A stretch of 14,533 nt of DNA from Deltaproteobacteria bacterium. Its GTDB lineage: Bacteria; Desulfobacterota_B; Binatia; UBA9968. Below, one piece after another: positions 1-6,520 of the stretch (the first letter of the stretch is position 1; each line of letters starts with the position of its first letter). The notes under the pieces were generated by a model. That model saw only the letters and a program-made list of their open reading frames with translations, ran no database searches and had not been told where the DNA came from. The DNA lies in the NCBI GenBank assembly GCA_016193385.1, contig JACPSF010000259.1, positions 1 through 14,533 on the forward strand, written 5' to 3'. Made by a program: the position numbers and the translations under genes.

Positions 1-13
1 GGAAGGCAAATCT

Positions 14-244
14 ATGAGCAGGAAAACAAAATACACAAAAGGGCAAGTCGGAAGATTAAAGATCGTTACTGATTTCTTACCCCGGCCTGAAGATCTTGTT
101 TTCCGGGACGAAGGAGTCAAAGTTACGATTGCGCTTTCCAAGAGAAGCGTAGAGTTCTTTAAGAACGAGGCGCGAAAACACAATACGCAGTACCAACGAA
201 TGATCCGGCGCCTTCTTGATGCCTACGCGGAGCACCACGCGTAA
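14..244 (+). CDS. CopG/BrnA-type ribbon-helix-helix antitoxin
   Basis: This 76-residue basic protein resembles CopG/BrnA-family antitoxins. Its C-terminal half (about residues 35-75) has the expected ribbon-helix-helix layout: a short strand VKVTIALSK, a helix SVEFFKNEARKH, a turn, and a second helix with QYQRMIRRLLDAYA. The N-terminal half, with KIVTDFLPRPEDL, is typical of antitoxins paired with BrnT (DUF497) toxins. Such antitoxins bind the toxin and repress their own operon. In brnTA operons the toxin gene comes first, so a toxin would lie just left of the window; this is inference. The start is supported by a GGAAGG Shine-Dalgarno site at 1-6, seven bases before the ATG. The gene lies inside what appears to be the right end of an integrated element closed by tRNA-Ser 3' sequence at 462. 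The family call is good; BrnA specifically is less certain. Confidence 0.75.
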   Translation: MSRKTKYTKGQVGRLKIVTDFLPRPEDLVFRDEGVKVTIALSKRSVEFFKNEARKHNTQYQRMIRRLLDAYAEHHA

Positions 245-279
245 GGCGATGAAGATGAAGAACCCGCCGCATCCGGCTC

Positions 280-300
280 TGTGCCTGAAATGTGCCTGAA
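280..300. repeat. Tandem pair of 10-bp direct repeats
   Basis: TGTGCCTGAA occurs at 280-289 and again at 291-300, one base apart, so the period is 11 bp (about one helical turn). The pair lies in the non-coding stretch between the antitoxin gene and the tRNA-Ser fragment. Repeats phased like this near an attachment site can be arm-type sites for a tyrosine recombinase or sites for an excisionase, but nothing here proves that. The rest of 245-402 shows no gene I can support. Confidence 0.5.
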
Positions 301-402
301 CCATTACACGCGACACGCTGCCAGGGAAGGGGCCCGAAAACTTTTTTCCAATGTTTACTTGTGTTATTAGGTGTTGGTGGGGGCGGCTGGAAGTTCGGGA
401 GG

Positions 403-462
403 GACTCGAAATCAAGTGTGCCCGGAAGGGCACCGGGGGTTCAAATCCCTCCCTCTCCGCCA
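403..462 (+). pseudogene. tRNA-Ser(CGA) 3' fragment, probable attachment-site remnant
   Basis: The 3' part of a class II tRNA-Ser is intact. It has an anticodon loop CTCGAAA (405-411, anticodon CGA at 407-409) and a long variable arm with a perfect 6-bp stem, GTGCCC/GGGCAC, around a GGAA loop. It also has a 5-bp T stem (435-439 with 447-451) with loop TTCAAAT, the 3' acceptor strand CCTCTCC (452-458), discriminator G and CCA ending at 462. The 5' part fails: the anticodon stem AGGGA/TCAAG pairs at only two positions. No upstream GGAGAGG exists for the acceptor, and the D arm is not recognisable. A conserved 3' end joined to unrelated 5' sequence is what integration into a tRNA 3' end leaves at the distal boundary. 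On that reading the element lies to the left and an intact tRNA-Ser(CGA) lies outside the window. Confidence 0.7.
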
Positions 463-539
463 GAAAATTTTTCCGCCACTTTCCTCAATTCTTTCACGGC
501 TGATATCTTCTTCGGAGAAGAGATTTCCTAAAATCCCCT

Positions 540-1193
540 ATGATTTACGGACAAACCCCTGGGTGGCTTGAAAGATGTGAGCGGCGGCTGCGTTGGATTG
601 CCATCCCGAATATCGCCAGCTTTCTGGTGGGCCTCCAAGGCATTGGTCTCGTGCTGGTGCTTTCCGATCCACGCTGGTGGAGCCAACTAGCTCTTGTCCC
701 TCAGTTGGTGCTTGAGGGGGAAGTATGGAGATTATTGACCTTTCTTGCCCTGCCGCTTTCCTTAAGTCCTCTGTGGATGCTTTTCGTCCTTTGGTTTCTT
801 TACTTTATTGTGGACACCATCGAAAACCTATGGGGAGCCTTCAAGACGACCTTTTATATTTTGATTTCAGTTTTGCTAACCATCGGTTTCTCTTTAGTCT
901 TTATGGTCCCGATTACCTCCGTCGGAAGCCTGCAATCGACGCTTTTTCTCGCGGCGGCGGCCATCGCCCCCGACACCCAGATCCTTCTTTTTTTATTCCT
1001 GCCGGTCAAAATCGCATGGCTGGCCTGGTTGACGGCCGCCTTCGTTCTCTGGCGATTCGTCGCAGGCACGTGGATCGAGCGCCTTTACCTGCTTGCAATT
1101 TACGCTAATTACTTGCTCTTTTTCGCACCTTATCACTACGGGCAATTGAAACGGCGCTACCGTCGTTGGGAATTTAGGCGGCAGTTCAAATGA
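540..1193 (+). CDS. Rhomboid-like (TMEM115/Der1-like) integral membrane protein
   Basis: This is a 217-residue, very hydrophobic protein with about six membrane segments (roughly residues 24-42, 78-96, 103-123, 129-156, 157-175 and 180-197). It ends in a strongly basic cytoplasmic-type tail with QLKRRYRRWEFRRQFK. Residues 59-72 (EGEVWRLLTFLALP) followed by a segment ending in LYFIVDTIENLWGAFKTTFY match the loop and second helix of the rhomboid/Der1/TMEM115 superfamily. The protease GxSG motif and a paired catalytic histidine are not visible, so it is probably a non-proteolytic pseudorhomboid. The start is uncertain: the nearest purine-rich stretch, GGAGAAGAG, is about 20 bases before the ATG, which is too far for a classical site. 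It follows the tRNA fragment and converges on the response regulator gene. Function unknown. Confidence 0.75.
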   Translation: MIYGQTPGWLERCERRLRWIAIPNIASFLVGLQGIGLVLVLSDPRWWSQLALVPQLVLEGEVWRLLTFLALPLSLSPLWMLFVLWFLYFIVDTIENLWGAFKTTFYILISVLLTIGFSLVFMVPITSVGSLQSTLFLAAAAIAPDTQILLFLFLPVKIAWLAWLTAAFVLWRFVAGTWIERLYLLAIYANYLLFFAPYHYGQLKRRYRRWEFRRQFK

Positions 1194-1270
1194 AGGCAAC
1201 TTTCTCTCTCAGGGGAAAGCTTAATTTTGTCTGTTCTTATTGTGCCCCTTGAATGGGAGTGGATGAGGTT

Positions 1271-1642
1271 TCACTCCAGCCCTCGCAAATATTTCCTGAC
1301 TAACTCCAGGAGGACCTCGGGCGGGTCGGTTTTGATGAAAAATTCCGCCATGCCGGCTGCCACGGCTTTGTCTCTGAACTGTCTTCCCAAGGCCGTGTAA
1401 GCGATAACAGGGATATGCGAGGTTTGAGGATTCTGCTTCAGCCTGATCGTCGTCTCGAACCCATCAATTCCAGGAAGGCCCAAATCCATCAGGATTAGAT
1501 CCGGCACTTCGGCCAGGGCTTTTTCTATGCCGTCTTCGCAGTTTGAGGCTTCGATGATCTCGCACTCTATCGAGCGTAATTGAAGGACAAGGATTCGCCG
1601 GTGGTCTGCATTGTCCTCGATGATAAGGATCTTTTTACCCAT
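1271..1642 (-). CDS. Stand-alone CheY-like response regulator receiver
   Basis: A single receiver domain of 123 residues with the full phosphorylation site: acidic pair E9-D10 in ILIIEDN, phospho-acceptor D53 in LILMDLGLPG, switch T83 in VIAYTAL, and K104 in FFIKTDPP. There is no DNA-binding or enzymatic output domain, so it probably signals by protein contact, as CheY- or DivK-type regulators do. The frame is open 28 codons further upstream. I chose the ATG at 1642 because the family starts immediately before the first strand, and GAGG lies nine bases upstream of it. No histidine kinase gene is adjacent, so the cognate kinase is elsewhere. It is transcribed away from the cupin gene, sharing a 270-bp divergent intergenic region. 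Family call firm; pathway unknown. Confidence 0.88.
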   Translation of the reverse strand: MGKKILIIEDNADHRRILVLQLRSIECEIIEASNCEDGIEKALAEVPDLILMDLGLPGIDGFETTIRLKQNPQTSHIPVIAYTALGRQFRDKAVAAGMAEFFIKTDPPEVLLELVRKYLRGLE

Positions 1643-1912
1643 TCGAGTAAACCTCAGCTCACTGTCCTGCGCGCGAATCCGCTGCTCCGGCCCCTCCCGG
1701 GAGCGGTCGAGAGCTAGCCAGGACAAGTTTAGCGCCAGCCAGGTCTAAATTCCAGGATAAAATTTCTTTGTGCCGCTTCCCCCGCCCTCGTTCCTTGAAA
1801 TTTGCGGGGATTCTGGCAAAGTGTGCAATTAAATCCCGATGCGAGTTAGAAAGTCAGGAGGAGAGAAGAAGACTTTTTCGCATTGAGCAGAATTGCGATG
1901 TAAGGAGGAACC

Positions 1913-3112
1913 ATGGACCACGGACCAACGGCTAAATGGCAAGAGCCCAAGGATGAAAAGACCAAAGCAGGTTATGGGAAATTTCCTCGCCCCAAGACTC
2001 CCTATGACATCTTCATGGAGGGACAGGGAATTCCCATTTACCGCGAGATCGGCGTGAGAAGAGTGCAGGACCTGCCCTTGAAGCCCTGGAAGCTCATGGG
2101 CGGCAGCGGGACCTTCATCCAGCTTTTGGGCACCGAGGGCCTGTGGGGTTGCTACGTTATCGAAGTGCCCGGGGCCGGCGCCCTGAACGCCGAGCGCCAC
2201 CTCTACGAAGAGGTCTACCTTGTGGTGGAAGGGCGGGGAACAACCGAGGTTTGGGTCGAAGGAAATGGCAGGAAACTCACCTTCGAGTGGCAGGCGGGCT
2301 CTTTGTTCTCTATCCCGCTCAACGCGCGGCACCGGATCGTGAACGCGACTTCCAGTCCGGCGCTGCTGCTGGCGGGAACCACCGCGCCGAACGTCATGAA
2401 CCTGTTTGCGAATCCCGACTTTATCTTCAACTGCGCTTACGATTTCAAAGACCGCTTCAATCCAACGGACGACTACTACAAGCCCAAGGAAGAGATCGAG
2501 CCTGATCCGGTCCGGGGCCTCGCCATGCGCCGAACCAACATCATCCCGGACATTGTCAACTGCGAGCTGCCGTTGGACAACCGGCGCTCTCCCGGCTACC
2601 GCCGGATCGAGCCCCATATGACCGGGAACCATTTCTACCTGTGGATCGGCCAGCACGAGAACGGTCGGTACTCGAAAGCCCATGCCCATCAGTCGGCGGC
2701 GGTGCTGCTTTGTCTCACCGGCAAAGGCTATACCTACACCTGGCCCAGTACCCTCGGTCCGACGCCGTGGAAGGATGGAAAGGGGGAGTTCGTCAAGCGG
2801 CAAGACTACGAGCCCGTTGGGATGGTGAGTGCCGCGCCCATGGGCGGGAACTGGTTCCATGCCCACTTCGGCACCAGCAAAGAGCCGCTTCGTCTGAGCG
2901 CATGGTTCGGTCCCAACGCGCCCGGGCGCGAGCGGGGGCGGCCGGGGGAACAGGCGATCGACTACGGTGCCATCGATATGAAGGAAGGCGGCACGGCCAT
3001 TCCCTACTATGACGAGGATCCGTTCCTGCGCAAGGAGTATCAAGAAACGCTCAGGCAGGAAGGCGTCGCCTCCCGCATGGACGATTCGCTCTACCGGCCG
3101 CCGACATCTTAG
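1913..3112 (+). CDS. Double-cupin (bicupin) domain protein
   Basis: A 399-residue soluble protein with two cupin barrels and no signal peptide. Domain 1 (about residues 65-155) has the first motif around ERHLYEEVYLVVEGRG and the second around PLNARHRIVNA. Likely metal ligands are H96, E100 and H140, with E94 where the first histidine usually sits. Domain 2 (about 240-340) has HAH at 257-259 and the second motif at WFHAH (H316, H318), but lacks the usual glutamate. Bicupins include dioxygenases, decarboxylases and sugar or oxalate enzymes; I cannot assign a substrate. The start is well supported by AAGGAGG at 1902-1908, four bases before the ATG. The stop lies 24 bp before the EutA-like gene on the same strand, so the two are probably co-transcribed. 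A long antisense frame covers this gene and is a shadow. Confidence 0.85.
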   Translation: MDHGPTAKWQEPKDEKTKAGYGKFPRPKTPYDIFMEGQGIPIYREIGVRRVQDLPLKPWKLMGGSGTFIQLLGTEGLWGCYVIEVPGAGALNAERHLYEEVYLVVEGRGTTEVWVEGNGRKLTFEWQAGSLFSIPLNARHRIVNATSSPALLLAGTTAPNVMNLFANPDFIFNCAYDFKDRFNPTDDYYKPKEEIEPDPVRGLAMRRTNIIPDIVNCELPLDNRRSPGYRRIEPHMTGNHFYLWIGQHENGRYSKAHAHQSAAVLLCLTGKGYTYTWPSTLGPTPWKDGKGEFVKRQDYEPVGMVSAAPMGGNWFHAHFGTSKEPLRLSAWFGPNAPGRERGRPGEQAIDYGAIDMKEGGTAIPYYDEDPFLRKEYQETLRQEGVASRMDDSLYRPPTS

Positions 3113-3136
3113 CCGCGGTTCACGCAGTCACCGATC

Positions 3137-4633
3137 ATGGAAACTCCGCCGCGACATCTGGGTTTTACCGGAGCCGGACGGCATATCGTCGACGAAGACG
3201 AAATCAAGCTTACTACCGTCGGCGTCGATATCGGCTCGTCAACCTCCCATCTCATCTTCTCCCGGCTGGAGATGAAGCAGCAAGGCACCCGCTACGTTGT
3301 GGTGCGGCGCACCGTCCTGAGCGAATCCGAAATCCTGCTCACCCCCTACGTGGACGATTCCACGATCGACGTGAAGGTCTTGGGAGACTTCGTCAACCGG
3401 CAATACGAAAAGGCCGGCCTCAGCCGTCAGGATGTCGATACCGGCGCGCTGATTCTCACCGGAGTGGCAGTCCAGCGCCGCAACGCGCGGGCGATCGGCG
3501 AGCTGTTCGCCCAGGAAGCCGGGCGTTTCGTCGCGGTCAGCGCCGGGGACGGTCTGGAGGCCACGATGGCCGCCCACGGTTCCGGGGCCGTGGCGCGCTC
3601 GGTTCGCAACGGCGAGACCGTATTGAATGTCGATGTCGGCGGAGGTACGAGCAAGCTGGCTCTCTGCGCTGAAGGCAAAGTCCGCGAGGTTACCGCCGTC
3701 GATATCGGCGCTCGACTCGTGGCATTGAACGGGAATGGTGTGGTGACCCGCATCGAGGAGGCGGGGCGCCGACATGCTGGCGCGGCGGGGATAAAGCTCG
3801 AGCTAGGGCGACCGCTGGAGCGGGACGGACTCAGGGTGATGGCCTCCAACATGGCCGACCGATTGTTCGAGGTGCTTAGCCTGCGCCCGCTCACGGCGGA
3901 AACGCGGGCCCTGCTTCGCCTGCCGCCTCTGGCGTATCGCGGCCGCATCGACGCCATCACATTTTCCGGAGGCGTTTCGGAATATATCTACGGGCGGGAA
4001 AGCGCGAACTTCAACGATCTGGGGGCACTGCTGGCGGAGGAAATCAAAAACCGGCTGAGGGGATTGGCCGTCCCGGTGGTCGAGCCCGAGGCCCGCATCC
4101 GGGCCACGGTGATCGGCGCGTCGCAGTACACCATTCAGGTGAGCGGAAGCACGATTTTCATCGCTCCCACGGAGGCGCTGCCGGTGCGCAATGTTCCCGT
4201 GGTGGCTCCCGATCTGGCGCTTGAGGACGAAGTGATTGACCAGGGCGAAGTGAGCCGCTCGGTGCACCGGGCCCTGACACTCCTGGATCTCGCGGATGGG
4301 AGGAGACCAATCGCGCTCGCTTTTCACTGGCAAGGGTCGGCTACGTTCGCGCGGCTTAAGGCTTTCTGCTCCGGCGTGATCGCCGGGCTCCGCGAAATCC
4401 TGGCCAGGGGTCATCCGATCATTCTGGTCAATGATGGGGACATTGGAGGAATTCTCGGTCTTCATTTCAAGGAAGAGACGCAGGTCGAAAATCCGGTGAT
4501 TTCCATCGATGGCATCGCGCTGAACGATTTCGACTACATTGACATCGGTGAGCTGATTCCCGCGTCGGGAGCCGTCCCCGTCGTCATCAAATCACTCATC
4601 TTCCCGGCTTCGGTTCAGAGCCCCGCCGGGTAA
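3137..4633 (+). CDS. eutA: EutA-family ammonia-lyase reactivase (ASKHA ATPase)
   Basis: This 498-residue protein is a clear EutA homologue (the E. coli protein is about 467). EutA reactivates adenosylcobalamin-dependent ethanolamine ammonia-lyase by exchanging damaged cofactor at the cost of ATP. The actin/Hsp70-type nucleotide site is intact: phosphate-1 loop VGVDIGSSTSHLIFSR (D31), phosphate-2 loop DVGGGTSKLA (D166) and adenosine motif FSGGVSEYIYG (276-286). Other EutA-typical blocks are RATVIGAS, SGSTIF, PVRNVPVV and, at the C-terminus, DYIDIGELIPASGAVPVVIKSL. About 24 extra N-terminal residues precede the first strand. No Shine-Dalgarno site is obvious, suggesting coupling to the cupin gene 24 bp upstream. 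No eutB, eutC or microcompartment gene is in the window, so the partner enzyme is unknown and the symbol marks the family only. Confidence 0.85.
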   Translation: METPPRHLGFTGAGRHIVDEDEIKLTTVGVDIGSSTSHLIFSRLEMKQQGTRYVVVRRTVLSESEILLTPYVDDSTIDVKVLGDFVNRQYEKAGLSRQDVDTGALILTGVAVQRRNARAIGELFAQEAGRFVAVSAGDGLEATMAAHGSGAVARSVRNGETVLNVDVGGGTSKLALCAEGKVREVTAVDIGARLVALNGNGVVTRIEEAGRRHAGAAGIKLELGRPLERDGLRVMASNMADRLFEVLSLRPLTAETRALLRLPPLAYRGRIDAITFSGGVSEYIYGRESANFNDLGALLAEEIKNRLRGLAVPVVEPEARIRATVIGASQYTIQVSGSTIFIAPTEALPVRNVPVVAPDLALEDEVIDQGEVSRSVHRALTLLDLADGRRPIALAFHWQGSATFARLKAFCSGVIAGLREILARGHPIILVNDGDIGGILGLHFKEETQVENPVISIDGIALNDFDYIDIGELIPASGAVPVVIKSLIFPASVQSPAG

Positions 4634-4661
4634 CCCGCCGTATCCTTCTCAATCCGGCACC

Positions 4662-6119
4662 TTAGACCGCCCTGATCTTTCTCTTTGCCGGGGACGCGGG
4701 GGACCAGGAATCTTTGGCGGGATCGAAGCCGCGCAAGTACTCTCCCAGGTCGATCCGCTTGACGGTGTCTTCCGGCGCCTTGGCCTCTTTGGGAAATTCG
4801 TACGGAGGCAGGGGTTTGGTCGCGTCAAAGACGAGTTTCGTTTCCATAGGCCCCTTCTCCATCCGATTGTACCCATAGGCGGTAGGATTCAGATGCGAGC
4901 CCAGGATGTTCGACAGTACGGAAAGGCTTCGGTCGGCCTGGAAGCGCATGGCGACGGCCCAAAGGACCTGGGTTTCGTTGAACACGTCGATGTCGTCGTC
5001 GACGACGATGACGTGTTTGATCGAAGGCTCCGTGATGAAGGCTGCCAGCGCCGCTTGCTTGGGCTCCCCTTCGGCCCGCTTCTTCAGGGAGATGTAGCAG
5101 TGGGCGCGCGCCGCACCCGACATGGGAAGGTTGACCGCCCGGACGCTCGGAACGGCCTCGTTGATGCGCCGGTAGAGGCTTCCCAGGCGGGAGGCGGCGC
5201 CGAAGATGTTGTGCTCGAAGTGAGCGCTGTGAATGCTTTGGTAGATGGGTTCTCGCCTCATCGTGATGGCCGTGACCTGGATGAAGGGCTGGTCGCCCTC
5301 TTTATAATAGTAGTGGGGCCATTCCCCAAAGGGACCTTCGTAATGGCGCTGATGGGGAGGGACGCGGCCCTCGACGACGATTTCGGCACGGGCCGGGACG
5401 AGCAAATCGACCGTTTCACCTCTCACCATCTCAAGGGACTCCTGCAGGAAGGCTCCGGCGACTTCCAGCTCACCCCCTATTCCGGGTTGTTTGGTGACGG
5501 CCGCGAGTATCAGCGCCGGATGGTGGCCGATGGCCAGCGCCACTTCCATGGCCTCGTCATGCTCCTCATATTCGGCACGAACGTAGCTGCCATGGTTGGC
5601 AGGGTTGATCATCAGCCCTAATTGCTTTTTCCCCTGCTTTTGGTGACGGTAAATGCCCATGTTGTAACTGCCGGTCCCGCGCTCCTTGCAGATCAGCGCG
5701 GCGGCGTTGACGTAAGGGCCGCTGTCGAATTCATTCAGGGTGAAGACCGGCAGGAGGTCCAGATCGGCTTCTTCCCCTTTCAGAATCACCTCCTTCACGG
5801 GCGCCTCATCGCGGCGGACCTCGCGGACGGGAACGGGACCCCGCTCCATCCGCGCCAGATTTTTCTCCATCTCCTCCACCGAGCCCGCGCCCATGGCCAG
5901 GGCCAGCCGTTCGTAGGACGCCCCCAGGTTCATGATCGCCGGGAACGCCGATCCCTTGAGCTTTTTAAAAAAGACCAGAGGGAATTTTTCTTGCCGCTCC
6001 AATTTTTCGACGACCGCCGATGCCTCGAACTTGGGATCGACCTCCCGATCGACGACCACGATCTCACCCGGATGCTTGCGGCCAAGCTCTTCCAAATAGG
6101 TTCTCAAGTCTTTTCCCAT
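4662..6119 (-). CDS. UbiD-family prenylated-FMN-dependent (de)carboxylase
   Basis: A 485-residue cytoplasmic enzyme of the UbiD/Fdc family, which uses prenylated FMN made by a UbiX prenyltransferase to decarboxylate aromatic or alpha,beta-unsaturated acids, or to carboxylate in reverse. Residues align with Fdc1: N153-R158 in YNMGIYRHQ, H176 in NPANHGSY, an acidic metal ligand in PGIGGELEV (213-220), and the E261/E266 pair in EGPFGE, giving the R-E-E catalytic set. Length is normal. The start is supported by GAGGAGA at 6127-6134, about eight bases before the ATG, and a sigma70-like promoter lies 90 bp further up. It converges on the EutA-like gene with only 28 bp between the stop codons. No ubiX is visible. 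The substrate could be hydroxybenzoate-type or another acid; sequence reading alone cannot decide. Confidence 0.9.
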   Translation of the reverse strand: MGKDLRTYLEELGRKHPGEIVVVDREVDPKFEASAVVEKLERQEKFPLVFFKKLKGSAFPAIMNLGASYERLALAMGAGSVEEMEKNLARMERGPVPVREVRRDEAPVKEVILKGEEADLDLLPVFTLNEFDSGPYVNAAALICKERGTGSYNMGIYRHQKQGKKQLGLMINPANHGSYVRAEYEEHDEAMEVALAIGHHPALILAAVTKQPGIGGELEVAGAFLQESLEMVRGETVDLLVPARAEIVVEGRVPPHQRHYEGPFGEWPHYYYKEGDQPFIQVTAITMRREPIYQSIHSAHFEHNIFGAASRLGSLYRRINEAVPSVRAVNLPMSGAARAHCYISLKKRAEGEPKQAALAAFITEPSIKHVIVVDDDIDVFNETQVLWAVAMRFQADRSLSVLSNILGSHLNPTAYGYNRMEKGPMETKLVFDATKPLPPYEFPKEAKAPEDTVKRIDLGEYLRGFDPAKDSWSPASPAKRKIRAV

Positions 6120-6214
6120 GGCTCAATCTCCTCTATGCCACAAGGCCCGGACAGATACCGCCGGGGTAGCTTAGTTTGCCCTCTGACATGGGGCCTCTGG
6201 TTCTGGGACCGTAA

Positions 6215-6242
6215 ACTATCCAAGGATGCCCTCCGGTGTCAA
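6215..6242 (-). promoter_or_regulatory. Candidate sigma70 promoter of the UbiD-family gene
   Basis: On the minus strand a perfect TTGACA -35 box (6242-6237) is followed, 16 bases on, by GATAGT (6220-6215), which matches four of six -10 positions. Transcription would start near 6208 and give a leader of about 90 bases before the ATG at 6119. No other gene on that strand lies between. This is a consensus match by eye. Confidence 0.5.
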
Positions 6243-6369
6243 CGATCTCCTTTGTCGCACCCTGGCATGACGGTATTTGCCCCTCCTGTCCCTTTTGAAT
6301 ATATTCCCTCTGACCACTTTCTGTGTTATGGTTTTTTCATTCATCGGGGCGCTCGGGGCGAAAAAGTCA

Positions 6370-6462
<93 letters not shown>

Positions 6463-6482
6463 GCTCGTAAATCGTGGTTCGT

Positions 6483-6520
6483 GTTCGTGATTCGTGTTCG
6501 TAACGAGCACGATCACGAAC
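6483..6520. terminator. Hairpin over the kdpE stop codon, possible bidirectional terminator
   Basis: A 38-nt near-perfect palindrome. The outer arms GTTCGTGAT (6483-6491) and ATCACGAAC (6512-6520) pair for nine bases. After a single bulged T, CGTGTTCG pairs with CGAGCACG (one G-T wobble) around a TAA loop. The kdpE stop (6513-6515) lies inside the right arm. It separates two convergent units, tRNA-Ser and kdp, as a shared terminator should. Neither side has a proper T run, so intrinsic termination is uncertain. Flanking GTTCGTG copies suggest it may instead be a small repeat. Confidence 0.45.

Noticed and set aside
371..462. A functional tRNA-Ser(CGA), or a selenocysteine tRNA because of the GGCGGCTGGA stretch
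   Set aside because: The anticodon stem is broken at three of five pairs, the D arm is absent and the acceptor 5' strand pairs imperfectly at best. The anticodon is CGA, not TCA.
1643..1726. 28-residue N-terminal extension on the response regulator
   Set aside because: The extension has no domain features, and the internal ATG has a GAGG ribosome site and matches where receivers begin.
1814..1826. Sigma54-like promoter (TGGCA..TGC) before the bicupin gene
   Set aside because: Only eight bases separate GG and GC instead of the required ten. A TTGAAA at 1795-1800 also lacks a convincing -10 partner.
1829..3043. 404-codon open frame on the minus strand
   Set aside because: It lies antisense to the bicupin gene, which has clear motifs and a strong ribosome site. 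The antisense product shows no recognisable domain; it is a by-product of GC-rich codon use.
6295..6336. Promoter for tRNA-Ser(GGA) from TTGAAT (6295) and TGTTAT (6324)
   Set aside because: The spacing is 23 bases, too long for a sigma70 promoter. TGTTAT alone could be a -10 box, but no good -35 matches it.
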